Shown: positions 19,319-28,495, numbered from the stretch's first letter. The stretch is DNA of 64,000 bases from Thorsellia kenyensis (GCF_042432445.1 NZ_JBHLXE010000071.1:23162-87161); one strand, 5' to 3'. A program made the numbers and translations. Notes: generated by a model from the sequence alone, not told the origin.

Positions 19319-19536
19319 TTTAATTTCCTTTTATAATAATATGTTACATAATTAACAAATTAGTTTACTTGCGCAAATTTACCTGTCAAAACAACTTAGT
19401 TGAAAGAAGCAGAATAAAAATTTTAAATTCAATAACTTAAAATATAAATTACGGCTATTCTAAAAATACCTCTATTCAAAAGCATAATGATCATACACTA
19501 AAGTGTTAAAATCTCGCTAGCATTATGTAACATTTT

Positions 19537-20496
19537 TTACATAAATATAGGGTATTTTTCAATTTGACTTCGCAAGTCAAGAATGACTCTTTGACTAAGT
19601 GATTGACTACGCTGGCAATCTATCAATCTTGCTCCTTGCCAACTTCTCAACCAAGTAATTTGCCTTTTAGCTAACTGTCTTGTCGCAGCAATTCCTTTAA
19701 ATATAAATGTCTCTTTATCACATTTACCTTCAAGATACTCCCAAGCTTGGCGATAACCTACTGAACGCATTGATGGCATATCAATGCTTAAATCCCCACG
19801 GCGCATGAGACTTTCTACTTCTGCAATAAAGCCCTGTTCTAGCATAAGCTCGAATCTCCTCGCAATACGCTCATGCAGCCACCCTCTGTCTTCAGGCAAT
19901 AACGCAAACTGTAACGTTGGATAATCCCAACAGGGTCCTTTTTCTTCTTGAAGCAAACTTAATGGTTTATCTGTTAAGTAGTAGACTTCAAGTGCACGAG
20001 AAATACGTTGACCATCATTTTCATGTAGTCTTTGCGCAGTTTTAGGATCGACTTGCTTTAAAAAACCATGTAAGGCAGGCCAGCCTTGTTCAAGAGCTTT
20101 TTCTAATATTTGCGCCCTTAAGTGTTCATCCGCTTTAGGTAATGGTGACAATCCTTCTAGCAGTGCTTTAAAATAGAGCATCGTTCCCCCCACCAATAAA
20201 GGAATTTTACCTTTATGATGAGTATCTTTAATCAATTTACGAGCATCTGTCACAAACTCTGCAGCCGAGTAAGTTTCACTTGGCGACAAAATATCAATCA
20301 AATGATGCGGGTAAGCTGCCTGTTCTGCTGAAGTAGGCTTTGCCGTGCCGATATCCATACCCTGGTAAATTAACGCGGAATCAACACTTATGATCTCAAT
20401 AGGAAAGCTATCGTATAAGTCCATAGCAAGTTGTGTCTTGCCTGAGGCTGTAGGCCCCATTAGCATTAATACAGGTAAAGACTCAGTTTTTAGCAT
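19537..20496 (-). CDS. miaA: tRNA dimethylallyltransferase
   Basis: 319 residues. The P-loop GPTASGKT is at residues 14-21. Family blocks ISVDSALIYQGMDIGTAKP, HHLIDIL, LVGGTMLYF and the C-terminal ATRQLAKRQITWLR are clear. MiaA adds the isopentenyl group to A37 of tRNAs reading UNN codons. It lies between mutL and hfq; a 217-nt gap to hfq probably holds hfq promoter(s). Confidence 0.98.
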   Translation of the reverse strand: MLKTESLPVLMLMGPTASGKTQLAMDLYDSFPIEIISVDSALIYQGMDIGTAKPTSAEQAAYPHHLIDILSPSETYSAAEFVTDARKLIKDTHHKGKIPLLVGGTMLYFKALLEGLSPLPKADEHLRAQILEKALEQGWPALHGFLKQVDPKTAQRLHENDGQRISRALEVYYLTDKPLSLLQEEKGPCWDYPTLQFALLPEDRGWLHERIARRFELMLEQGFIAEVESLMRRGDLSIDMPSMRSVGYRQAWEYLEGKCDKETFIFKGIAATRQLAKRQITWLRSWQGARLIDCQRSQSLSQRVILDLRSQIEKYPIFM

Positions 20497-20632
20497 AACG
20501 TTTCCTTCCGGACAGATGTATTAACTGCTATTTTTTTATAGCATTTAAAAATAAATCTTTCTATAGTTTATTGTAAACAAATCATACAAATGGACATTAA
20601 AATAATAATTACCCATCATTCATTTAGAAGTA

Positions 20633-22822
20633 TTAATAAGATCCTTCCACTCTCCTACTGAGAAAAAGAATGATATTTTCAAGTTCGAAAGCTCCCAGAT
20701 TTTCTAACTCTGTAATTAATGAAATTGCTTGCGCTAACGACCAATTTTGAGTTTGTACTTCACGTGATTGAATGGATATCTCTTTCGCAAGATAATTAAT
20801 AGACTCCTGCAATAACCAATTTGCTAACTCACACTCCTCTAGATTCTCTTTTTTTTCTATGAGGTTACCCATAAATAAAATCAATGACATAAAGACAGAA
20901 CTAATATCACAATGCCTCAAGGGAGCAGGCACAGTGTCAACTTCAACTTTTTTTAAACGACTGTCTAAGCGATAACTTATCATTAACGGTGGTATATAAG
21001 AGGAAACTTTTTTCAATATCTCCCACTCTTTATCATTCAATTTTAAGGTAATCGGGACTAAGAGCGCTTGAGACACCCCTTGATTGACCACATGATGAAG
21101 TTGTAGTTTCTTTAATTGTAAAACAGCATCTGGTAAAAAAACACAAAATAATTCATCTCGCTCTACACTGTTCTTTCGGACTAATAGAACCGTTTGTTGA
21201 TTTAAAATATAAAGCGCTTTGCCAAATGTTTTATATCGAGTTACATTTTCCTCAGTTTCATTGTCTGCAGAGAAAAACTGAGTTTGTTGAGTTTCTTTTC
21301 CGTCATGTTTTTCACTGACTAACGCAGTCATATCACAAGAGGATTCCGTCTGTTTTGTTTTTGCACAAAAGAGTAATGACTCATAAAGCTGTCTTTCTTT
21401 TCTGGTAGGCGCTTTGGTTTGATGTGAATAACTATTATTAATTTGTTGCCGATTCACTTGAGGATTATTTTGTTCTTTTGCCCCATCAGAAATTGCCATA
21501 TATTCACTCAGATTAAATGGTGTTTGTTTCTTTTCGAAATTGGGGTTGGTTTCTAAAATATCATTGGGTGTATCTACTTTTTTTGTTGCAGACAAAGTAT
21601 CTTTTTCAGGAACTGAAGAAGGATGTAAAGAGGAAAAACCAGAATTAGGGGCAACTTTTTCTAATACACTATGTTCACTCGGTGTTAATTGAGACGATTG
21701 TGTTGCAAATTGATTATCACCAGCAGCTTGCCTATTTTCATCGCTAATCACAGGTATGATAGGTTGATTAGAATCAGTGTGTTGACGATACTCTTGTGCT
21801 TTAAGCGATTCAACAACCGCTTGATAAATAAAATCATGTACTAATCTGGCTTGATGAAATCTCACTTCATGCTTAGCAGGATGAACATTGACATCTACTT
21901 GCTCTGGCGGTAAATGAAAATAAATAACATAAGCCAATTTATCATCAGAAGCCAACAGAGCCGGATAATAATGTGCAAAGGCTTGCTTTATCGCATGCAG
22001 AATCACTTTGTCTTTGACTATTCTGCCATTAACATAACAAAATTGAATACCCTTAGTAAAATGTGTTTCATTTTCTAAGCCCAAATTAGGCCATATCCAG
22101 GCTGTTATAGACAAGTCAAAATGTGTCCATTCAATATGTTGAGCATTTTCAATAAATTTAGATCCACAAACCGCTTCGATTCTCTCTATTTGTTTCTGTG
22201 ATAACTCTTTTTTAGGATTAACCCGATACTCTCTTAACTTTTTTGCTTGGTGAGAAAGAGTGAAAGCAACATCATAACGAATCAGCGCAATTCTCTTTAT
22301 TATTTCATCAATATGATTAAATTCCGTTTTTTCTGCACGTAAGAATTTTCTTCTAGCGGGCGTATTATAAAAAAGATTACGCACCTCAACACTAGTACCA
22401 ACAGGATGGGCAGCCGGTTTAATAACAGCATTCATCTCACGTCCCTCAGCATAAACTTGCCAAGCTTCACTTTGTTCAGCCGTTTTTGAGGTTAAAGTAA
22501 GTCTAGAAACTGAACTGATACTTGCAAGTGCCTCTCCCCTAAATCCAAAACTTAAGATTGAGAGTAAATCATCCATATTTTTAATTTTACTTGTGGCATG
22601 CCGACACAATGCTAGGGACAACTCCTCTTTAGGAATTCCTGAGCCATTATCACGAATTAAAATAAGACCCGCTCCCCCTTGTTCTATTTGAATATCTATG
22701 TGGGTCGCCCCTGCATCAAGACTATTTTCTACAAGTTCTTTGACCACAGATGAGGGCCTTTCAACCACTTCACCTGCGGCAATTTGATTCGCTAACTGCG
22801 GAGGTAAAATTTCAATGTGCAT
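20633..22822 (-). CDS. mutL: DNA mismatch repair protein MutL
   Basis: About 729 residues, longer than E. coli MutL (615). The N-terminal GHKL ATPase is intact: PPQLANQIAAGEVVERP, KELVENSLDAG, IRDNGSGI and GFRGEALASISSV. A long polar linker (about 345-520) and a C-terminal dimerisation domain follow. The DQHAxxER metal-binding motif of endonuclease-type MutL proteins is not seen, so it should be the non-cleaving kind that works with MutS and MutH. I chose the ATG at 22822 because AAGAGGA (22831-22837) is well spaced for it; an in-frame ATG nine bases upstream overlaps that site. Confidence 0.96.
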   Translation of the reverse strand: MHIEILPPQLANQIAAGEVVERPSSVVKELVENSLDAGATHIDIQIEQGGAGLILIRDNGSGIPKEELSLALCRHATSKIKNMDDLLSILSFGFRGEALASISSVSRLTLTSKTAEQSEAWQVYAEGREMNAVIKPAAHPVGTSVEVRNLFYNTPARRKFLRAEKTEFNHIDEIIKRIALIRYDVAFTLSHQAKKLREYRVNPKKELSQKQIERIEAVCGSKFIENAQHIEWTHFDLSITAWIWPNLGLENETHFTKGIQFCYVNGRIVKDKVILHAIKQAFAHYYPALLASDDKLAYVIYFHLPPEQVDVNVHPAKHEVRFHQARLVHDFIYQAVVESLKAQEYRQHTDSNQPIIPVISDENRQAAGDNQFATQSSQLTPSEHSVLEKVAPNSGFSSLHPSSVPEKDTLSATKKVDTPNDILETNPNFEKKQTPFNLSEYMAISDGAKEQNNPQVNRQQINNSYSHQTKAPTRKERQLYESLLFCAKTKQTESSCDMTALVSEKHDGKETQQTQFFSADNETEENVTRYKTFGKALYILNQQTVLLVRKNSVERDELFCVFLPDAVLQLKKLQLHHVVNQGVSQALLVPITLKLNDKEWEILKKVSSYIPPLMISYRLDSRLKKVEVDTVPAPLRHCDISSVFMSLILFMGNLIEKKENLEECELANWLLQESINYLAKEISIQSREVQTQNWSLAQAISLITELENLGAFELENIILFLSRRVEGSY

Positions 22823-22915
22823 TAGTTCCATCCTCTTGAAGGATAAAAGAAGGTTATATTGTGTTTCTCTTTTTATCTATACGATTATTTTAGAGTTTTC
22901 TTATCTGATTTTTAT

Positions 22916-22950
22916 GCTATTTGCTATTTGCTATTTGCTATTTGCTATTT
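22916..22950. repeat. Heptanucleotide tandem repeat (GCTATTT)5
   Basis: Five perfect copies of GCTATTT from 22916 to 22950, between amiB and mutL. The amiB stop codon (22945-22947) lies inside the last unit, so the array forms the very end of the gene and the spacer to mutL. Confidence 0.95.
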
Positions 22951-24621
22951 AGGGATTTTAAGTGATTGTCCTAATAGTACATTATCGCTTTTCATTTTAT
23001 TTAATTGTTTGATCTCATCAGGATTAACCTGATATTGATGTGCAATTTTTATGAGTGTATCCCCTTTTTTTACTTTATGGATTAGGTATCCTTTAGCACT
23101 ATTTTTAGTTGCTTGAGCTTTGGGCATACTTTTTGCTCTTAGCGATCCTGATGTATTGACTGGGTGATCTAAAAAGTATTGTTTCAGACCAGCATATATC
23201 GCTTCAGCCAATTTATTTTGATAAGCTTCACTACTTATCAATTTCGCTTCATCCTTATTACTAACAAACCCTACTTCAACAAGTAATGAAGGAATGTCAG
23301 GTGAACGAAGAACACCTAAACTCGCATGAGCAGGTTTTTTCTTATGCAACTTCCCTACCTGATCAAGTCCTTTTAGTACTTCTAAAGCAGCTCCGTATCC
23401 TACTTTCTGAGCATGTGCAAATTGTAAATCTATAACGGCTTGACTCAGATATTTATCTTTTTCATTTCCAGATAGTACATCTCCCGCGCCACCAAGTAAT
23501 TCAGATTGCTTTTCTTGCTTTTCAAGCCAACCAGCCATTTCAGTATCAGCCCTTTTGTTGGAGAGTACCCAAACTGAAGCTCCTTTTGCCTCTTTATTTG
23601 GCGCGGCATCGGCATGAATAGAAACAAGTAGATTGGCTTTTTGTTCCCTTGCGATTTCCGAGCGTTTAGGTACGCTGATAAAATAGTCTCCTGTTCTGGT
23701 TAAAACAGGTTTAAACATCGGATCATTTTCAAGGAGCTTTTCTAATTTTTTACTCACTGCAAAGACGATTTTTTTCTCTTGTTGTCCTGCAGGACCAACA
23801 GCTCCTGGATCTTTACCTCCATGCCCTGCATCAATGGCAATGACAATCGGACCTGATGAATAATTACTTTGATTTTGCGATTTTGTTTGTTCAGTTTGAT
23901 TACGTTTTGGGACCGCTGTTTTAAGCTTATCTTTACCCTTTTGCTCTATAAACTTTTGTTTAGCTTCTGTTTTTGCGGTTGTATTATTTGTTGAATTAGC
24001 TACTTTACCTGTATTCTTAGTTGCTTCTTTTCCAGGTACTACTGACTTATTTTTATTATTCAATACAGAAAAAACATCTTCTTTAGGCGCTGCTGGCGAG
24101 TTGCCATTATTCCGAGCATCCGGAGTGGTAGTGGCTTTAATTGAAATCAATAAAAAATAATTTTCTCCTTTTTTTATAAGGGATTTACTTGCGGAAATAG
24201 GCTGACTTACAGGAACAATCAATCTGGATTTCCCCTTTGCGCCATTACTGGCGATAAGCGCTTTCATTAGGTTAGCGCCACTGAATTCAAACGGCAAACC
24301 TTGTAGTGCATTGTTAGCATCAAAATCAATATTTAGCTGCTGTTTTTTTGCATCAAAAAATATATCTGCCTTGACAGACGAATTAAAAGCCAGAGTAAGG
24401 GATGACTCATTAGGTCTATTAGTAAATTCTAGGTTTATCAGATAACCTGCAGCTTGAGTACTAAAACTGATCCCAACCAAAAGGAAGCATACAATAGTAA
24501 ACAAGACGTTCCTAAACGTGTGCAATGCTTTAACTAAATACATTATGAAAGATAGACTTTTGATAGACTGAGTACACTTAGTTGCTGCAAATTCAATAAT
24601 TGGGCTTGTTGATTTAATCAT
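22945..24621 (-). CDS. amiB: N-acetylmuramoyl-L-alanine amidase AmiB
   Basis: 558 residues. A signal-like hydrophobic stretch (about 36-57) precedes an AMIN domain, a Lys/Thr-rich linker and an Amidase_3 zinc domain. The amidase motifs IAIDAGHGGKDPGA, the SIHADAAPNKEA zinc region and the catalytic Glu in LLVEVGFVSN are present. A C-terminal LysM domain (HKVKKGDTLIKIAHQY) binds peptidoglycan and is absent in E. coli AmiB. It cleaves peptidoglycan during daughter-cell separation in the periplasm. An internal ATG at 24543 (residue 27) would put the signal peptide nearer the terminus and may be the real start; neither has a strong ribosome-binding site. Confidence 0.94.
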   Translation of the reverse strand: MIKSTSPIIEFAATKCTQSIKSLSFIMYLVKALHTFRNVLFTIVCFLLVGISFSTQAAGYLINLEFTNRPNESSLTLAFNSSVKADIFFDAKKQQLNIDFDANNALQGLPFEFSGANLMKALIASNGAKGKSRLIVPVSQPISASKSLIKKGENYFLLISIKATTTPDARNNGNSPAAPKEDVFSVLNNKNKSVVPGKEATKNTGKVANSTNNTTAKTEAKQKFIEQKGKDKLKTAVPKRNQTEQTKSQNQSNYSSGPIVIAIDAGHGGKDPGAVGPAGQQEKKIVFAVSKKLEKLLENDPMFKPVLTRTGDYFISVPKRSEIAREQKANLLVSIHADAAPNKEAKGASVWVLSNKRADTEMAGWLEKQEKQSELLGGAGDVLSGNEKDKYLSQAVIDLQFAHAQKVGYGAALEVLKGLDQVGKLHKKKPAHASLGVLRSPDIPSLLVEVGFVSNKDEAKLISSEAYQNKLAEAIYAGLKQYFLDHPVNTSGSLRAKSMPKAQATKNSAKGYLIHKVKKGDTLIKIAHQYQVNPDEIKQLNKMKSDNVLLGQSLKIPK

Positions 24622-24667
24622 ATTAATAATGTTTTGGGTATGTAATAGCTAGATTTTCTCATTTGAG

Positions 24668-25174
24668 TTAGTCTCTACCTGCAAATTGAAAAGCCCCTAA
24701 TATTGATTCACCGATTGGACTTTGACTTTCTAATAAAACGTGTCTTCTATTAGGTTCATTAATTGAATCACTATGGCTTAACTTAAGTAAAATATCGGGG
24801 GATGGTAACACACCTTCCCCTTTTGAGGGCCACTCAATTAATAAGATCACTTGCTGATTATGCATTGGAGTAAGATAATCTCTCATGCCCATCATTTCAA
24901 GCTCTTCTGCAGCAGCCAAGCGATACAAATCAAAATGAAAAATACGTTTATTTCCTAATTCATATGGCTCAACAAGTGTATATGTTGGACTCTTAACGTG
25001 GCCTTTATGGCCAAGTGACTGAATAAACCCCCTGCTAAATGTTGTTTTGCCAGCACCTAAATCCCCCTCTAAATGAATCGTTACCAAGGGAACATGTAAA
25101 ATTTGTGCTAAGGTGGCAGCAAGTTGTTGGGTCTGTGTTTCATCGTTTAGAAAAAAACTGTGTTTCACTGTCAT
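24668..25174 (-). CDS. tsaE: tRNA threonylcarbamoyladenosine biosynthesis ATPase TsaE
   Basis: About 168 residues. Walker A is GDLGAGKTTFSRGF; SPTYTLVEPY, FHFDLYR and LIEWPSKGEG match the family. TsaE works with TsaB and TsaD to make t6A37 on ANN-decoding tRNAs. I chose the ATG at 25174; a GTG four codons upstream (25186) is also open, and neither has a strong ribosome-binding site. It precedes amiB by 46 nt. nnr, which sits between queG and tsaE in E. coli, is absent. Confidence 0.94.
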   Translation of the reverse strand: MTVKHSFFLNDETQTQQLAATLAQILHVPLVTIHLEGDLGAGKTTFSRGFIQSLGHKGHVKSPTYTLVEPYELGNKRIFHFDLYRLAAAEELEMMGMRDYLTPMHNQQVILLIEWPSKGEGVLPSPDILLKLSHSDSINEPNRRHVLLESQSPIGESILGAFQFAGRD

Positions 25175-25210
25175 AGAATTTATCACTTATAATTGTATTA
25201 CTCTGCCCTG

Positions 25211-25250
25211 TATTGTATTGTATTGTATTGTATTGTATTGTATTGTATTG
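25211..25250. repeat. Pentanucleotide tandem repeat (TATTG)8
   Basis: Eight perfect copies of TATTG (25211-25250), 37 nt upstream of the tsaE ATG in the region where its promoter or leader should be. Such arrays slip easily, so copy number may vary among cells. Confidence 0.97.
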
Positions 25251-25330
25251 CGCTTATTATGCCACGCTTTTTGATATAATATTGCTACTATGTTACCTAA
25301 TGGATTAACATAATAATACTCAAGATTAAC

Positions 25331-25435
25331 GTGAAAATTGCCTTATTACGATCGTCAATCAAATACGCTGGTGTATTGCTAATAAGAACACTTTTTGCCT
25401 TAGCTATTTATTATACCGTTTTATCCTCAAAATGA
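25331..25435 (+). CDS. Possible 34-residue hydrophobic peptide
   Basis: A GTG-started frame (VKIALLRSSIKY...) of 34 codons ends at a TGA lying within a terminator-like hairpin. The middle is rich in Leu/Ile/Ala/Tyr and could cross a membrane once. No clear ribosome-binding site is seen and no family is recognised. It may be a leader peptide, a small membrane protein, or simply an open stretch. Confidence 0.25.
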   Translation: MKIALLRSSIKYAGVLLIRTLFALAIYYTVLSSK

Positions 25436-25447
25436 GGACTTTTTTTC
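25424..25447 (+). terminator. Terminator-like hairpin before queG
   Basis: TCCTCA (25424-25429) and TGAGGA (25433-25438) form a 6-bp stem with a 3-nt loop, followed by a C and seven T. On the plus strand this would end a short transcript about 20 nt before the queG start, so it could terminate an upstream RNA or attenuate queG. Confidence 0.55.
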
Positions 25448-25465
25448 ACGTTAGATAATAGGCCC

Positions 25466-26653
25466 ATGGATAACTGTCGAAACAACTCACCTCTTAGCAC
25501 AGAAAAAATAACGCTCATCAAAGCAACTATAAGAGAATTAAGTCTAGAACTAGGTTTTTCCCAAGTGGGTTTTTGTGATCTAGACGTCAAGAACGAGCAC
25601 AAGCGTTTAAAACAATGGTTAGATAACCATTATCATGGTTCGATGGAGTGGATGCATAATCATCTAGAGCTTAGAGAAAACCCCAACCTATTACTTGAGG
25701 GGGCATTAAGTGCAATCGTTGTCAGGTTAGATTATCTCCCTGCGGATGCTAAATTTGCTCAAGTATTGTCTCAACCAGAACTTGGTTATATTAGCCGCTA
25801 CGCCTTGGGACGTGACTACCACAAGGTAATGAGAAAAAAACTGGCCCAACTAGTAGAAAAATTAAAAGAAATTCTTCCCCTGTGGTTTAAAAAATTATCA
25901 CTCTCCTATCGACCATTTGTTGATTCTGCGCCAATTTTAGAAAGACCCTTAGCAGCCAAAGCAGGATTAGGATGGGTAGGAAAACACTCCTTGTTAATTA
26001 ATAAAGAGGCGGGATCTTGGTTTTTTATTGGTGAAATATTAATCAACATGCCATTATATTTACAAGAATCACCAGCGACTATAGAGTCTCTGTGTGGTAC
26101 TTGCCAAGCTTGCCGTACTATTTGCCCGACACAAGCGATTGTAGATGATTATATTGTCGATGCAAGACGGTGTATTTCTTATCTGACCATTGAGAACAAA
26201 GGTGCTATTCCTTTAGAATTTAGACCCTTAATGGGAAATCGTATTTATGGTTGTGATGACTGCCAGCTGATTTGTCCACACAATCGACTTGCCCCACTAG
26301 GCCAGTTAGAAGCACTTATTGCAAATAAAAAACTCAAAGCTCCCACTTTACTGTCATTATTTAGCTGGGATGAAATGACTTTCTTAAAGGAAACAGAAGG
26401 CTCGCCTATTAGAAGAATTGGTTATGCTGCCTGGCTTCGCAATATTGCAACGGCTCTAGGTAATATTCCTTTTGATGAAAATCAAAGTCCTCTATTCATA
26501 AATGCACTGAATGAAAAAAAGGGACTATCCGAATTAGTCGATGAACATATTGATTGGGCTATCTCTCGCCATAGAGGACAGGCTATTTTAGTAACGCAAC
26601 AACAAAAAAGATTGGTTCGAAGTATAAAAAAAGGATTACCTAGAGACGCTTAA
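25466..26653 (+). CDS. queG: Epoxyqueuosine reductase QueG
   Basis: 395 residues. Two [4Fe-4S] clusters are marked by CGTCQACRTICPTQAI and GCDDCQLICPHN. The cobalamin-binding region includes YRPFVDSAPILERPLAAKAG and GWVGKHSLLI. QueG performs the last step of queuosine synthesis, reducing epoxyqueuosine to queuosine in tRNA. In E. coli queG and tsaE are on the same strand (queG-nnr-tsaE-amiB...). Here queG is divergent from tsaE and nnr is missing, so the region has been rearranged. Confidence 0.95.
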   Translation: MDNCRNNSPLSTEKITLIKATIRELSLELGFSQVGFCDLDVKNEHKRLKQWLDNHYHGSMEWMHNHLELRENPNLLLEGALSAIVVRLDYLPADAKFAQVLSQPELGYISRYALGRDYHKVMRKKLAQLVEKLKEILPLWFKKLSLSYRPFVDSAPILERPLAAKAGLGWVGKHSLLINKEAGSWFFIGEILINMPLYLQESPATIESLCGTCQACRTICPTQAIVDDYIVDARRCISYLTIENKGAIPLEFRPLMGNRIYGCDDCQLICPHNRLAPLGQLEALIANKKLKAPTLLSLFSWDEMTFLKETEGSPIRRIGYAAWLRNIATALGNIPFDENQSPLFINALNEKKGLSELVDEHIDWAISRHRGQAILVTQQQKRLVRSIKKGLPRDA

Positions 26654-26711
26654 CATGTTTCAGCTTATGGTTACTCGGTGTTATCAATCAGATAACATCA
26701 TACCAAAATAT

Positions 26712-26746
26712 CTGCTTAATCCATAATCAGACAATGGATTAAGCAG
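26712..26746. terminator. Stem-loop between convergent queG and lysC
   Basis: CTGCTTAATCCAT (26712-26724) and ATGGATTAAGCAG (26734-26746) form a perfect 13-bp stem with a 9-nt loop, midway between the two stop codons. It lacks a long T-run on either side but is placed to serve as a two-way terminator. Confidence 0.6.
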
Positions 26747-26765
26747 TCTAGCTATACTATAAACT

Positions 26766-28214
26766 CTATTCAAATAATTTTTTGTGTAGAGCTTTTACAA
26801 TCTCATCAGCATCTTTTGATGGAACCAAAACACAAAAATTGTGGCTGCTGGCGCCAAAACAGATCGAACGAATAGGATAAGGACTCAGTACATCAAAAAT
26901 ATCAGCCCCTGCTCCTGCGCTCTTAGTTAAGTGATTTCCAATAAGCGCCACAAGCGTCAGATCCGTTTCCACATCAACACGACATAAGGCATTGAGCTCA
27001 TCAATTAAAGATGGTGTTATTAAGGCATCACCTGTGGTAGTAGAGCCTGTTGTATCTAATGTCAAAGAAACACTAATTTCTGAGGTAGTGATTAAATCCA
27101 CTGAAATTTGATGCCTTGCTAAGATGGCAAAAACTTCAGCTAGAAAGCCTCTTGCATGTAACATTTGCAGGCTATGAAGCGTGAGAAGGGTTTGATCTCT
27201 TCTAAGAGTCAATGCTCTAAAAAGTGGAGTTTCTTCAGTCACTTGACTAACATAAGTCCCTCCAGCGTTTGGATCTTTGCTTGAACCAATAAATACAGGA
27301 ATATTTGCCCTAACTGCTGGCAGTAAAGTCGCAGGATGTAAGATTTTAGCACCAAACGTAGCCATTTCAGCCGCCTCAACAAAAGAGATGTTTTTTATAG
27401 GACGGGCTAGAGGAGCAATACGAGGATCAGTCGTATAAATACCCGGGACATCGGTCCAAATAGCCACTTCACTGGCATGTAACCCTTCTGCTAATAACGC
27501 TGCACTATAATCACTGCCTCCTCGACCAAGCGTAGTGGTTTGATCTTGCTCATTAGAACCAATAAATCCTTGGGTAATAACAATATTATCAGCGACTAAG
27601 TCTTTTAAGGTTTTTTCTGCATAATGAGTAATCAATTCTATTTTTGGCATCGCCCTGCCAAAAAAACTGTCCGTTTTCATTACACCACGCACATCAAAAA
27701 AGACTGCACAAACGCCTCTTTGCTGCAAAACTGCTGTGAATAATGTAGTTGATAACAGTTCACCATGAGCAACTAATTCATCGGCCAACATTCTTCGCTT
27801 ATCCGAAGATATATTTTTAGTCTGACACTCTTTAGCCAATACGTCTATGCGGTCAAGTAAGTTTGTTAATGCTTGATTTGGTTGAAATTCAGTTTGAAGA
27901 TGACCCAAGATTTCTTCTTGAATCAATCTTACAGCAGCTAAAGTCTCACTTTTAGCTACATCATCTAATCCATTCGCTAACTTCACCAGATGATTAGTAA
28001 CGCCTGCGGAAGCAGAAAGTACCACTAATTTTGTTTTCGGTTGAGATAAAATAAGATCAGCACAACGGGTCATTGCCTCGAAATTGGCTACACTCGTTCC
28101 GCCAAATTTGGCGATAGTGATATCTAATTTAGGAACTGAGCTAAAATCAGTGTGAGTATGTAAAGAAGACTCTTTTAAAGAGTAAGGGGCTTGTATATGA
28201 CTTGTTTGATTCAT
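26766..28214 (-). CDS. lysC: Lysine-sensitive aspartokinase III
   Basis: 482 residues (E. coli LysC 449). The kinase domain starts at about residue 33 with KFGGTSVANFEAM and has TLGRGGSDYSAALLAE and the WTDVPGIYTTDPR block. C-terminal ACT domains are the lysine-sensing part. It phosphorylates aspartate at the entry to lysine, threonine and methionine synthesis. It is a stand-alone kinase, without a homoserine dehydrogenase domain. The N-terminus carries about 30 extra residues with no other ATG before the core. A lysine riboswitch precedes it, which firmly links it to lysine control. Confidence 0.96.
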   Translation of the reverse strand: MNQTSHIQAPYSLKESSLHTHTDFSSVPKLDITIAKFGGTSVANFEAMTRCADLILSQPKTKLVVLSASAGVTNHLVKLANGLDDVAKSETLAAVRLIQEEILGHLQTEFQPNQALTNLLDRIDVLAKECQTKNISSDKRRMLADELVAHGELLSTTLFTAVLQQRGVCAVFFDVRGVMKTDSFFGRAMPKIELITHYAEKTLKDLVADNIVITQGFIGSNEQDQTTTLGRGGSDYSAALLAEGLHASEVAIWTDVPGIYTTDPRIAPLARPIKNISFVEAAEMATFGAKILHPATLLPAVRANIPVFIGSSKDPNAGGTYVSQVTEETPLFRALTLRRDQTLLTLHSLQMLHARGFLAEVFAILARHQISVDLITTSEISVSLTLDTTGSTTTGDALITPSLIDELNALCRVDVETDLTLVALIGNHLTKSAGAGADIFDVLSPYPIRSICFGASSHNFCVLVPSKDADEIVKALHKKLFE

Positions 28215-28224
28215 AGTTTATCTC

Positions 28225-28245
28225 GTGTTAATAGTAGGTTAACAC
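28225..28245 (-). promoter_or_regulatory. Hairpin at the lysC ribosome-binding region
   Basis: GTGTTAA (28225-28231) and TTAACAC (28239-28245) form a perfect 7-bp stem ending about 10 nt before the lysC ATG, next to the ribosome-binding site. It may link the riboswitch state to translation start. This role is inferred from position. Confidence 0.45.
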
Positions 28246-28311
28246 AAGGAGGGGGCGGGTTCGCTAGAAGTATGAGAATATCTCATTATATGCACGAGCA
28301 TATTTTCTTTG

Positions 28312-28495
28312 CAAAGAAGTGCTCCACCTTGTGGCCAATTGAACGGCACGTGTGACAGCCCAAAGGATTCAGCCTTTGTAGCCGAGTATTGTTCTTCCGC
28401 AAAACAACACTCTCGGCACTACACTCCCTGACTTATTTTCATTAGATGCGGTCTTCAAATAAGCTACCTAGATAGTGCGCCTCTTCTTGGTCTGA
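28312..28495 (-). promoter_or_regulatory. Lysine riboswitch (L-box)
   Basis: On the minus strand, hallmark blocks appear in the correct order: CAAGAAGAGGCGC at the 5' side, then a GCCGAGAGTG...ACTCGGCT arm, GGCTGAATCCTTTGGGCTGT, and GGTGGAGCACTTCTTTGC closing the P1 helix. These match the L-box upstream of E. coli lysC. Lysine binding is expected to shut off lysC, probably at translation start, since no strong intrinsic terminator is visible before the gene. Boundaries are approximate. Confidence 0.9.

Noticed and set aside
22916..25250. CRISPR array
   Set aside because: The repeats are short contiguous tandem units without spacers.
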